Shown here in pieces: positions 7,359-15,513 of a DNA stretch of 64,000 bases. Every line of letters begins with the position of its first letter. Positions within the stretch are counted from its first letter, which is position 1. Source of the stretch: Nitrococcus mobilis Nb-231 (lineage in GTDB: Bacteria; Pseudomonadota; Gammaproteobacteria; Nitrococcales; Nitrococcaceae); assembly GCF_000153205.1 (NCBI RefSeq), contig NZ_CH672427.1, forward strand, positions 2,428,342 through 2,492,341, read 5' to 3'. The position numbers were made by a program, and so were the translations under genes. The notes under the pieces are model-generated. The model was given only the letters and a program-made list of their open reading frames with translations, had not been told where the DNA came from and ran no database searches.

Positions 7359-7453
7359 GAGCAATTCAGGTGCACCATCATGTGCTGAAAATGGGACGGA
7401 TTTTAATTATTTTCTTGGGGGTGCGGGGGCGTCCCCCTGCGCTTGCGGGGGTC

Positions 7454-7588
7454 ATGGCACGCTACGAGCACCTGCCGATATACAAGAAGGCCATGGACGT
7501 GGCGGTGTATTTCGAGAAGGTGGTCGCGGGCTTCCGGCAGTCATGGCCGGTAGGTAGTCATGGGTCGGACCTACCCAAGTTTTTGTAA
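7454..7588 (+). pseudogene. Fragment of an Avd-like four-helix-bundle gene
   Basis: From ATG 7454 the reading MARYEHLPIYKKAMDVAVYF continues to VVAGF and then loses similarity. This is the N-terminus of the four-helix-bundle family that includes Avd, the accessory protein of diversity-generating retroelements; intact members have about 110-120 residues. The break coincides with the left end of the REP-associated transposase element (7562), so insertion or a linked deletion removed the rest. I found no reverse transcriptase or template repeat nearby, and four-helix-bundle proteins also occur outside such retroelements. Confidence 0.55.
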
Positions 7589-8495
7589 CTTATACAGATT
7601 AAATCAATAAATTTCACGCTTTCAAGCCTTAGAGCGGCGATTTCATACTCAGAATTTGATAGCGTAATCCGCCGCGTCCTCCCTTAAAACGCGGCTGTTT
7701 CCGTGCTTCTCAATGGTCCGATGAATCGCGAAAATCCCCAGATCAGCCTGAAAGCGTGCAACAAATGCTTGGCTGCCGATCGCGAGGCTCCGGGACCAAC
7801 GCTCATCACGCACGGACTGCTCGGCCTTGAGGGCTTCCTCAATCCAGCTTCGATGAATCAGTTGAAGCCGTTGAAGATCCGGGATGCCCAACAGACCCAT
7901 GAGGGCTGGGTAATCAATGGTGCGGTACCGTGCGGGTGGATTGTGGATTTCCCGATAGCCAGAGGCTTCCCATTCTCGCGGATGATGAACGGCGCCTGCC
8001 CGTACCATGTTCAGATCGATATACGTGATACAGCGTGCCAGATGCTCGTCCGCCTCTATAGCGGTGGCATGATAGCGGTCTTCCCAATAGGCACCCCGTC
8101 GTTGTTTTCTCTGGTTATAAGCTTGCGCGGTATGTCCGGCAATCAATTGCATGCTCTTTGCAATTTCTCCGTGGCCCGGTCCTGCACCAGTAAATGAATG
8201 TGGTTGGATGTGACGATGAAATCCAGGACGCAGAGCCCGAACCGTTGGCGGGCGTCGAACAACCAGCGACGCCACAATCGGTGGTCCCGCGCGAATTTGA
8301 GCAGAAACTGCTGGCGGTGGCAGCGGTGGGTAATGTGCCAGACATGGCCGGAGAGCCAGTGACGATTTGCGCGTGGCATTGAGTTCCTTCCTTAGAACAG
8401 CGTTTTGAATGGGACGATGGTCCGTTTAAGCTGTGATTCAAGTGTTATTTTTTCACTGTTCTCTGATTTATCAAATGATTACGCTGGTCCGACCC
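7562..8495. mobile_element. REP-associated transposase (RAYT) element
   Basis: GGGTCGGACC at 7562-7571 and its complement GGTCCGACCC at 8486-8495 bound a 934-bp segment that contains one transposase gene on the minus strand. Short terminal palindromes around a single Y1 transposase gene are the usual layout of RAYT units, which are domesticated rather than selfish in many genomes. The gene inside is frameshifted, so this copy is probably inactive. Between the gene and the ends lie AT-rich stretches with no other reading frame. Confidence 0.6.
7649..8379 (-). pseudogene. REP-associated tyrosine transposase (Y1/HUH), frameshifted
   Basis: The first frame starts at ATG 8379 (MPRANRHWLSGHVWHITHRC) and contains the metal-binding VTSNHIHLLV motif of HUH-type Y1 transposases. 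Near 8165, at DRATEK, similarity jumps to another frame that reads IAKSMQLIAGHTAQAYNQRK, then YWEDRYHAT and CITYIDLNMVRAGAV, and runs to the stop at 7649. Joined, the protein would be about 240 residues, normal for the family. A one-base indel therefore splits the gene. These enzymes act on single-stranded REP hairpins. Confidence 0.8.
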
Positions 8496-8624
8496 CGACT
8501 TCGCCCGACTTCGCGATGCCGGATTTCTCCGGGGTAGACGCGCGTTGAGCGGTGCGTGGCGACCGGTTAACCGTGCATCTATCGCACTTTGGTGGAAAAA
8601 CGAGCTGGCTCGCCGGGTTTATGA

Positions 8625-8936
8625 AACGATCGGGTTAACACGCTCAAAAACCAGGGCTATCACTTCGAGCACAACTATGGCCACGGCGAACAGTATCTTG
8701 CCAGCATGCTCGCCGGGCTGATGCTGCTCGCCTTTCTCATCGACCAGATCCAGGAGCACGCCTGCCGCGCGTTCCAGCGCGCCCGTGAGCGCTGGCGCTC
8801 GCGACGCCATCTCTGGGAGCGCCTGCGTGGTCTGGTCTTGAACTTCTACGTTCCCGACTGGACGGTGCTGATGGCCGCCTGGTCGGACGCCGCCTCACTC
8901 CACATGACCTTGCCCGCGCTACCCGATACCTCGTAG
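8625..8936 (+). pseudogene. C-terminal remnant of a DDE transposase
   Basis: The reading NDRVNTLKNQGYHFEHNYGH, followed by GEQYLASMLAGLMLLAFLID, matches the C-terminus of a DDE insertion-sequence transposase group in which a final Glu-containing NxLKxxGYHxEHNFGHG segment precedes a hydrophobic stretch. Everything before this segment is missing; an in-frame stop sits immediately upstream at 8622. The IS family cannot be fixed from the tail alone. It lies between the RAYT element and the lipase-like gene. Confidence 0.65.
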
Positions 8937-9257
8937 CGCGATCAGCTTGTGTCTCGATCGATAGCCTGGTTTTGAGCGTTCCGACCAACAAGCCCCCGAA
9001 AGCCCACCGCCACGGTGGCGGGTTGTCGTGTCCACAGAAAAAGCGGACCCCACCGGGCAGCGTTAAACTTAGCAAAGACTTGATCACCGGGAATTGCTGG
9101 GATGCTCTTGTCTAAGTTTTTGTTTTGATATTTTATTTTTTTATCTTGATAATTATTTGGCAAAAATAGCGCCATATAATGGCTACAGTAGTGAATATAG
9201 AAATGAAGTACCTAGGCAGGTTAATAACCAATTGATCATGTCTCAACGGAGTGTGAT
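8937..9257. other. Intergenic region, AT-rich in its second half
   Basis: No gene is seen. A short GC hairpin (CCGCCACGGTGGCGG) lies near 9020. From 9110 to 9200 the base composition becomes strongly AT-rich, with TATAAT at 9175-9180, a good -10 candidate for the lipase-like gene that starts at 9258; a matching -35 at standard spacing is not evident. The composition shift marks a probable junction of acquired DNA. Confidence 0.45.
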
Positions 9258-10619
9258 ATGGCTGCAAATATCTTCACGGTGTTCAATCACGGTACGGCCT
9301 TTGACCGGGACAGCGATCCCAATGAATTGATCAGTGAGCTCAGTCGAGCGGTGAAGGGATACGAGGCCCGCATCGAACAAACGGCAAAGCCCACACGGGA
9401 CTGTCCGTTACCCTATCGTTTGACATCCGCCCATCCGACTCACTTGATTTGTGAGGGACCAGGGTCTCAAGCGGTTTCGGCGCTTGAGTCTGCAAGTGGT
9501 GTAGCCCATGACCGCCCCGGGGTGTTTAATCCGTTAATAGATGTCGAAAAAAACGCGGGCAATTCCCACAAACTCAACCCGGCTCTCACAGCAGCGGGCC
9601 GACGAGCATACTGGATCATGGGGAGCAAGGAAAGCAGCAATTTTCAAGACCATTTTATGGGTAATACAGCGAGCAGTTCGAAGGTTGGCGGTTTGGGCTT
9701 AGGCCGGGGATGGGATGATAACGTCTATAAAACTGCCTGGCTCGTGCAGCATCTAAAATGGTCGGAAGGCGTGCCCATCGATACGGTCAATTTGATTGGG
9801 TGGAGTCGGGGAGCAGTCACGTGTCTGAAGACTGCCAACAAGTTGTTTGAAGTGTTTGAGGACACCATCAACGTCAATATATTCGCCGTCGATCCGGTAC
9901 CGGGAGGGCTCAATGCCGTCACCGACGACATACGATTCATCCCTCCTAATGTACGAAATTACGCCGCTATTTTGGCACTGGACGAAAATGGCTGTCTATT
10001 TGAAGCCTTGGACCGAAGCACGGTCGCTTTCATGGCTCCGAGGAGCCAGCACGGCCCAGGGGGCAACCCGGACAGTCTCAATCCCAGCCACGTCAAGCCT
10101 CATGTGCATTTTTTGCCATTTCCCGGCAATCACTCTGACGTGGTCAACTCAGGCCTATCCAGCCAAGCGGTCGCAAATAGTCCCAGACTGATCCGTCATC
10201 TCGCGTGGAAATTTTTACGCGCTCATGGCACAGAATTTCACTCAAGCTTTGACCTCGTTCCACGGACGGTCTGTCACCTGTACGAACAGCTCATGACCGA
10301 TCTTCCGGCAATCGCGAAACACGCTCGGACTGTTTGGATCGGCAAGCATGGTTTACAAAGGGAGCGTGAAGTTTCATCCAACAGGGGAAACTACGTCAAG
10401 GAACCGGAAACGTACCTCAACGAACATCATCGAATGTGCGCTCTTGGGACAAGCTACCCGGGCTGTCTTGACCTGGAGGATATATTCTGCACCAAAGACT
10501 GGGCTGACTGGAACGTGCACCGAATTATGGATGATTGGAGTGAATGGCGAGGCGGCAAGACCGTCAGTCTACCCAAGGAACAAACGCATCTGCACAAACT
10601 TGGTTTTGGTCTTGAGTGA
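9258..10619 (+). CDS. Lipase-like alpha/beta hydrolase, possibly effector-type
   Basis: A 453-residue protein without a signal peptide. NLIGWSRGAVTCLKTAN is a nucleophile elbow (G-W-S-R-G) after a hydrophobic strand; DPVPGGLN carries a likely acid and LPFPGNHSDVVN a likely catalytic His, giving a Ser-Asp-His set in the expected order. The N-terminus FTVFNHGTAFDRDSDPNELI and the overall plan resemble, from memory, Legionella DUF5621-type hydrolases and more loosely DUF2235/T6SS lipase effectors; that assignment is tentative. ATG 9258 follows GGAGTGTGAT, a good ribosome site. Base composition is clearly less GC-rich than neighbouring core genes, and transposase debris lies on both sides, pointing to horizontal gain. 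No immunity or secretion gene is adjacent. Confidence 0.65.
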   Translation: MAANIFTVFNHGTAFDRDSDPNELISELSRAVKGYEARIEQTAKPTRDCPLPYRLTSAHPTHLICEGPGSQAVSALESASGVAHDRPGVFNPLIDVEKNAGNSHKLNPALTAAGRRAYWIMGSKESSNFQDHFMGNTASSSKVGGLGLGRGWDDNVYKTAWLVQHLKWSEGVPIDTVNLIGWSRGAVTCLKTANKLFEVFEDTINVNIFAVDPVPGGLNAVTDDIRFIPPNVRNYAAILALDENGCLFEALDRSTVAFMAPRSQHGPGGNPDSLNPSHVKPHVHFLPFPGNHSDVVNSGLSSQAVANSPRLIRHLAWKFLRAHGTEFHSSFDLVPRTVCHLYEQLMTDLPAIAKHARTVWIGKHGLQREREVSSNRGNYVKEPETYLNEHHRMCALGTSYPGCLDLEDIFCTKDWADWNVHRIMDDWSEWRGGKTVSLPKEQTHLHKLGFGLE

Positions 10620-10624
10620 CGTGT

Positions 10625-10777
10625 AACTTCTCATTAAGTCCGGGCAAGAAGACATTGAAGAGAGTGGTTCGTTGCTTACCATCAACAATAAGCACTTGAT
10701 AATTTTGTATTTAATGCACGGCCGTGATTCTGCCTCCGCCACCCCGCACACATTACGCCCGGACTTAATGAGAAGTT
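10625..10777. repeat. 153-bp MITE, copy A
   Basis: Bounded by AACTTCTCATTAAGTCCGGGC and its complement GCCCGGACTTAATGAGAAGTT (21-bp perfect terminal repeats). A second copy of identical length lies at 42959-43111. By eye the two differ at about ten positions, all transitions, and the change in one terminal repeat is matched in the other. No transposase is encoded. It lies 6 bp after the lipase-like gene and 11 bp before the end of the IS91-family relic. Confidence 0.85.
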
Positions 10778-10788
10778 GGGGATAGAAA

Positions 10789-10827
10789 GCATAAACGCCC
10801 TTTTCCGGACGGTTCAACCGTTTATGC
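10789..10827. repeat. Inverted repeat at the 3' end of the IS91-family relic (oriIS-like)
   Basis: GCATAAACG (10789-10797) and CGTTTATGC (10819-10827) form a hairpin around CCCTTTTCCGGACGGTTCAAC. A subterminal hairpin beyond the transposase stop codon is where IS91-family elements carry their replication origin, and GTTC is inside it. The assignment rests on position and symmetry. Confidence 0.5.
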
Positions 10828-11007
10828 TCGGGGAGAAGCGGGACGGGTGGTCCTTCACCGTCTCAAAATCCTGCCCCTCTCAGTCCTCATGCTCGAAAAT
10901 TCTCCCCTGCCAGCGCCACTTCCCGACCTACCCCAGCCGACAGGACAGCCGATGCCCTGCCATTCACCACTGGGTAACAGCATCCGGTCTCGAACGGCGC
11001 GACGGCG

Positions 11008-12160
11008 TCAGCCGAACACAGCGCCAGGCGGCGCACGGCTTTCGGGCTTTGGTACGGGCGCGGGGGGAGGGGGCGTCGCCGCGAGTCAGGTGATCAAGGA
11101 TCTTCCTGATCACAACCGGCTCTTCGATGCAGGCAATCACCTTCACCTCGCCGGCGCAGTCAAGGCAGGTCTCGATATCAATATTGAAAACGCGCTTGAG
11201 GCGTTGCGCCCAGGTCATGGCTGCGCGGTGTTCGGTGAATGTTTGCGGTTCATCTGATGCGTTGGATTTTTGCCCCTGCCCCGTTTGGCGGGCGTCACCC
11301 GGGCGCGATGATTGCTGTTGGGGGCAAACACGCCATGAAATCTTGTCAGGTTCACGTCTGGGCTTGGGCACCGGGGCCGCCAATCTTGCAATGAAGTCCA
11401 GCGGCTCGAATATGATGTGCGTGGTGCCATCCCGGTAAGGCGTCTTAAGCTGCTAACGGATGTTGTCGTTCGGCGTGATTGAAAGCCGCTTTTCCGAGAC
11501 CGCCGGGCGGGCGATGTAACGACAGAGGCGTTCCAACTTGTCCCGTTCATAGGCCTTGGCGGCGACACCGGCGTGCAGGGAAAAACCAGCGACATTGCCG
11601 GACGAGTCGCCAAACGGATCTTCCGGGTCACATGCCGGTAGAGTCTGGAGGGCAAAGAGCTTGCGCCCTTGTTGTGGCCCCGCAGCGATGCGGGAGGTAA
11701 TGGAATGCCCCAGCAGTTGATTCATCGGATCGACGTCCATCGCATCCGAGGCCAGATAGCTGTTCTCCGCGTCCCGTTCCAGCAGGCCCTGGCATTCCAG
11801 AAAGCGGCCGACCCGGTGGGCGACGGTGTGCGCCAGTTGCGTGAGTTCGACATGGGTAGGCGCCTTGACCCAGCGGAACCGGGCTGTTCCATTGTGATGG
11901 TCGACATACACGCCATCGAGGAACAGCATGTGGAAGTGAATATTCAGGTTGAGCGCGGATCCGAACCGCCGGATCAGTGTGAGCGCGCCGGTACGGGCCG
12001 TCTTATGGCTATGACCGGCTTTCTTGATCAGGTGCGTCGCTATGGCCCGGTAGACAATGCCCAGCACCCGGCCCATGATCTCGGGACGGTGGCACTGGTA
12101 ACGACCCGCGCCCCGCTCCCGGGTGGCCATCCTGGCCGCCGCCGCGTGGGGCATGAGCAA
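11008..12160 (-). pseudogene. IS91-family (Y2 HUH) transposase, heavily decayed
   Basis: From 12160 the frame reads MLMPHAAAARMATRERGAGR and jumps directly to RPEIMGRVLGIVYRAIATHL: about 100 residues with the zinc-finger region are missing. It then follows the family through LNLNIHFHMLFLDGVYVD (the HUH motif), RYIARPAVSEKRLS, and stops at a TAG where family members have Tyr (NVRYQLKTPYRDGT). Beyond that, frameshifts break the rest: QLKTPYRDGTTHIIFEPLDF, VNLTRFHGVFAPN, MTWAQRLKRVFNIDIETC and a terminal VPKPESRAPPGAVFG with stop at 11008 each lie in different frames. Inactive. Its left end cut into a glyoxalase-fold gene. Confidence 0.85.
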
Positions 12161-12306
12161 ATTTCCGGTGTATCCAGGCAGAGGGCATAGCGTACGGCAG
12201 TGGTCCGCGGGCCTTGGACGATATGAGCATCAATCGTCGCGGCGGCGGTCGCGGGGTCTATTTTTTCGATCCCAACAGCCATATTCTCGAGCTGCTGACT
12301 GTCTAG
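12151..12306 (+). pseudogene. C-terminal fragment of a VOC (glyoxalase-fold) protein
   Basis: In one plus-strand frame the sequence reads AEGIAYGSGPRALDDMSINR, then GRGVYFFDPNSHILELLTV and a stop at 12304-12306. RGVYFxDPxGHxLELLT is the signature end of vicinal-oxygen-chelate proteins (glyoxalase/fosfomycin-resistance type), with the metal ligand Glu in LELL. The N-terminal two thirds are absent; similarity starts within about 10 bp of the IS91 relic, so the element's insertion or one-ended transposition removed them. Confidence 0.65.
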
Positions 12307-12469
12307 CGCGGCCGCCGTAATCAGCCTCAACCAATATATGTGGCTGATAAGAAGATGTCTCCTTATGGCTTGCCGCATCGCAGAAGAGTAATGGCGAAGA
12401 TTCTGCTCGTCGGTTTGCTCGCGCGCGATGAGGTGGTCTATCTCGATGCGCAATGCATAGCGATCGGCA

Positions 12470-13363
12470 TCAGTCGAAAAGGGGCTTGCCCAGTGAGTTG
12501 GGGAACAAATCTTCCATATAGAGGTGCAGCTGGAGTCGCATTCCCACGCTGTCGCCGGTGCGCTCGTTCACCGGAATGCTCGCCTCGACACTGACTTGCC
12601 CGAGATGATTGAACCAAATGACACCGGGGTTGACTGTGCCGGTCAGACCCTTGCAGCCGCTTTCCATGCAAAACCGTAAGGGCGCCTCGACTACGGGGAT
12701 CGCATGATTGAGCCAACTCGGCAGGCCGATGTCGCGCACGAAAGAAGTCAAATAGCCGAGATTGTAATGTAAGGCAAAGCCGCTGGAGAGGGTTTCCGGC
12801 TCGCGGCCGCGGGTGGGAAAATTGTAGGCGATGGCCGTGTTGAATGCCAACGGCCGTAAATATTTAACGCTCTGCGGTAGATTGCCGAAGCCTTGACCGA
12901 GGAAAAAGGCGGGCGAGATGGTGGAGAACGAGTCTCGATCGATCGCTTGGCTACCGGTGCCGCCAAGCTTCGCATCCAAACCGATGGCAACGACCGATTC
13001 GCGCTCGGCGCTGATTGGTCCCATGAATTGGATTCCAAGCGTCGTATTGGTGAAGCCATTCTGTTGCGATCCCTGCGCCGGATCGAGGTGGGCATACCCA
13101 CTCGCCAGGGTCAGCGTCAGCCGCCTGGTGATGCGTTTGGAGAAATTCAGTGCGGCTTGCGTGGTGTCTACTTTCGCGTCGTCCTTGTTGACGTCGGGTT
13201 GATGACTGAGCAGCAAATCCAGTTCATCGATGAAAAAGGGGTCTACGACACTCGGGGTTGCAGGGAAAAGCCGTTTACCGGCAAACCCTTGCCCATTGAC
13301 GCTCAGCGGCAAGACGCCGATGAGCGCCAGCAGCGTCGCACGCAAGGCGGCAGGCCATCGCAT
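12470..13363 (-). CDS. Putative outer-membrane beta-barrel protein
   Basis: A 297-residue protein with a signal peptide (MRWPAALRATLLALIGVLPL, cleavage near VNGQG). The mature part alternates hydrophobic and polar residues (LTLTLASGYAHL, NTTLGIQFMGPI, VVAIGLDAKLGG, FALHYNLGYLTSF, QVSVEASIPVN), as expected of amphipathic strands, and ends in LGKPLFD. It resembles uncharacterised outer-membrane transporter-like proteins of proteobacteria; the substrate is unknown. The start is 138 bp from the divergent regB gene, so the two share an upstream region and RegA may act on both (inference). Confidence 0.6.
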   Translation of the reverse strand: MRWPAALRATLLALIGVLPLSVNGQGFAGKRLFPATPSVVDPFFIDELDLLLSHQPDVNKDDAKVDTTQAALNFSKRITRRLTLTLASGYAHLDPAQGSQQNGFTNTTLGIQFMGPISAERESVVAIGLDAKLGGTGSQAIDRDSFSTISPAFFLGQGFGNLPQSVKYLRPLAFNTAIAYNFPTRGREPETLSSGFALHYNLGYLTSFVRDIGLPSWLNHAIPVVEAPLRFCMESGCKGLTGTVNPGVIWFNHLGQVSVEASIPVNERTGDSVGMRLQLHLYMEDLFPNSLGKPLFD

Positions 13364-13500
13364 TTTCTTCTTCTCCCCAGTTCAACGGATTCAGGCGCGC
13401 ACAGACCATCTTCCAGCGCAGTGACGATCTAATGGAACGCGCCATTGAGGCGGCCTTCTGCGCCCCATGCGGGCGGTCATGCTAAATTAACAAATTAGGC

Positions 13501-14796
13501 ATGCGTTTGTTCATGCCAATCCAAATGACCCATAGGCGCAAATCAGGTATGCACGAAGCCTCCACGCGGATTAACCTGCGCCATCTATTAATGCTGCGCA
13601 ATTTCACAATCGCCGGACAGACAGCGGCTGTGCTCGTGGCGGCGTTCGCATTGAACATGGCTGTGCCGCTTGCCGACGTGGGTCTTGTTATCGCCGGGCT
13701 CGCTCTGCTCAACGCCGTGGCGTGGCGGCGGCTCAAGCGTCAGCAACCGGGCAGCCATGAGTTCATGGTCCATTTATTGGCCGACGTGCTGGGCTTGACC
13801 GCTTTGCTCTACTTTACCGGCGGGGCCACCAACCCATTCGTATGGCTGTTGCTGTTGTCACTGACCATTGCCGCCACCGTGCTCTCGCGCCGGCAGACCT
13901 GGATCATCGCCGCTGTGACGATCGCCTGCTACTCCGGCCTCATGGTGGTGTACCGGCCCCTGCCGGGTGCCGGCGGAGCCAGTGGTCACTTCCAGATGCA
14001 TGTGCTTGGCATGTGGCTGGGGTTTATGCTCAGTGCCGCTTTGATTGCCTATTTTGTCGCCGGCATGGGTCAAACCTTGCGTGAGCAGGAGCGGGCTCTT
14101 GCTCGGGCGCGCGAACGCGCCTTGCGTGACGAACGTCTGCTCAGTCTGGCCACCCTGGCCGCTGGTGCGGCCCACGAGTTGGGGACGCCCTTGGGCACTA
14201 TGGCGGTTTTGCTAAAGGAGATGCAAGCGCAGGTTCGCTCCCCGAATGACCAGGAGAATGTGCGTATTCTGCAAGCGCAAATCGGGCGTTGCCGGCAGGC
14301 CCTGACCACGATTTCGGCCTCGGCAGGTGAGGTGCGTGCCGAATCCGGTTGTGCCGTGGCGCTGGATCGTTATCTGCAGGATTTGCTCAGCCAATGGCAA
14401 GTGCTGCGTCCGGGCGTGCGCCTGGAGTGCAGCCGCTGCGTTCTGCCGTCGGGGTTGCGGATTGTCGCCGATCGCACGCTCACCCAGGCCCTCGCTAATC
14501 TGCTCCATAATGCGGCAGATGCCTCGCCCGACCAGATTAGCGTAGCAGCCGCGGTGGAAGACGATACCTTGGAGCTGACCGTATCCGATCGTGGCGCCGG
14601 GCTCAGTCCCAAGATCGCTGCCGTACTGGGGCGGGCGCCGGTGACCACCAAGGCAACCGGCAATGGTTTGGGTCTTTACTTGACTCAGGGCGTCATAGAG
14701 CGTTTGGGAGGCGCGCTCACGCTGAGCCCGCGTAGCGGTGGCGGGACGGTGGCGCGGGTATTGCTGCCGCTGCAGCGGCTGCGCGCGGCGGCCTGA
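13501..14796 (+). CDS. regB: Redox-sensing histidine kinase RegB/PrrB
   Basis: A 431-residue kinase. The N-terminal half holds about six membrane helices, with GGATNPF between helices, the exact GGxxNPF quinone-sensing heptapeptide of RegB. The H-box is LATLAAGAAHELGTPLGT. The Cys in LQAQIGRCRQALTTIS lies at the position of the redox-active Cys265 of Rhodobacter RegB. ATPase boxes follow: N (LANLLHNAADA), G1 (VSDRGAGLS) and G2 (TGNGLGLYL). It responds to the oxidation state of the ubiquinone pool. Several in-frame ATGs (13501, 13513, 13525, 13549) make the start uncertain; 13549 has a closer AGG leader. The gene is followed 18 bp later by regA. Confidence 0.9.
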   Translation: MRLFMPIQMTHRRKSGMHEASTRINLRHLLMLRNFTIAGQTAAVLVAAFALNMAVPLADVGLVIAGLALLNAVAWRRLKRQQPGSHEFMVHLLADVLGLTALLYFTGGATNPFVWLLLLSLTIAATVLSRRQTWIIAAVTIACYSGLMVVYRPLPGAGGASGHFQMHVLGMWLGFMLSAALIAYFVAGMGQTLREQERALARARERALRDERLLSLATLAAGAAHELGTPLGTMAVLLKEMQAQVRSPNDQENVRILQAQIGRCRQALTTISASAGEVRAESGCAVALDRYLQDLLSQWQVLRPGVRLECSRCVLPSGLRIVADRTLTQALANLLHNAADASPDQISVAAAVEDDTLELTVSDRGAGLSPKIAAVLGRAPVTTKATGNGLGLYLTQGVIERLGGALTLSPRSGGGTVARVLLPLQRLRAAA

Positions 14797-14814
14797 CTGT
14801 GATCGGATGCGTCG

Positions 14815-15354
14815 ATGGTGCTCGATCGAGAGACATTTTTGCTGGTGGACGACGACCCGGTGTTTTGCCGGGTTCTGGCGCAAGCACTGACCCGGCGTGG
14901 CTTCCAGGTCGATGTGGCGCAGACCGCGGCTGAAGCGCTGGCGGCAGCGCTGCAGCGGGTGCCGACCTGTGCGGTAGTCGATCTTAGGCTCGGGGAGGAT
15001 TCGGGGTTGCCATTGGTGCAACGCTTGCTGGCCCTGCGAGAGACAATGCGGATCGTGGTGCTTACCGGTTATGCGAGCATCGCCACGGCAGTGGAAGCGA
15101 TCAAGCTCGGGGCCGTGCATTATCTCGCCAAACCCGCCGATGCCGATGAGATTCTCGCCGCGCTGGGCTGCCAAGAAGCGAATACCGAGGTTGTGCCACC
15201 CGCGCATCCGACCTCGGTCAAGCGTTTGGAGTGGGAGCATCTGCAACGGGTGCTAAAAGCCCATGGGGGCAACATATCCGCTACGGCGCGTGCCTTACGC
15301 ATGCACCGGCGCACGCTGCAACGCAAGCTAGGCAAACGCCCGAGCAAAGAATAA
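14815..15354 (+). CDS. regA: Response regulator RegA/PrrA/ActR
   Basis: A 179-residue partner of the preceding kinase. The receiver domain starts FLLVDDDPVFCRVLAQAL, with phospho-acceptor Asp in CAVVDLRLGEDSGL, the conserved Thr in VVLTGYASIATAV and Lys in YLAKPADADE. After a short Pro-containing linker the C-terminus is a Fis-type helix-turn-helix (GGNISATARALRMHRRTLQR), nearly invariant in RegA proteins. Regulates redox-dependent genes such as terminal oxidases, carbon fixation and sulfur oxidation in relatives. It is followed by a 58-codon open tail of no recognised identity and then converges with sqr. Confidence 0.92.
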   Translation: MVLDRETFLLVDDDPVFCRVLAQALTRRGFQVDVAQTAAEALAAALQRVPTCAVVDLRLGEDSGLPLVQRLLALRETMRIVVLTGYASIATAVEAIKLGAVHYLAKPADADEILAALGCQEANTEVVPPAHPTSVKRLEWEHLQRVLKAHGGNISATARALRMHRRTLQRKLGKRPSKE

Positions 15355-15513
15355 TACGGTAAGGCGTGCGACGGCAGCCCGATCCTTTGCCCGGCGGGCT
15401 GGGGGTGCGGGCGCGCCGGCCGACCAACGGCAAGGTGCATGGCCGCGTCGGCTACGGCTTGTCGCTCTCCTTGCCATTGGTGGTTGCCGAAGGTCTCCAG
15501 GCCGATACGTTGC

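Noticed and set aside
7370-8636. Complete diversity-generating retroelement
   Set aside because: Only an Avd-like N-terminal fragment is seen; no reverse transcriptase or template/variable repeat pair was found in the window.
14212-15246. 344-codon minus-strand frame opposite regB-regA
   Set aside because: Lies across two conserved two-component genes; composition is typical of an antisense shadow.
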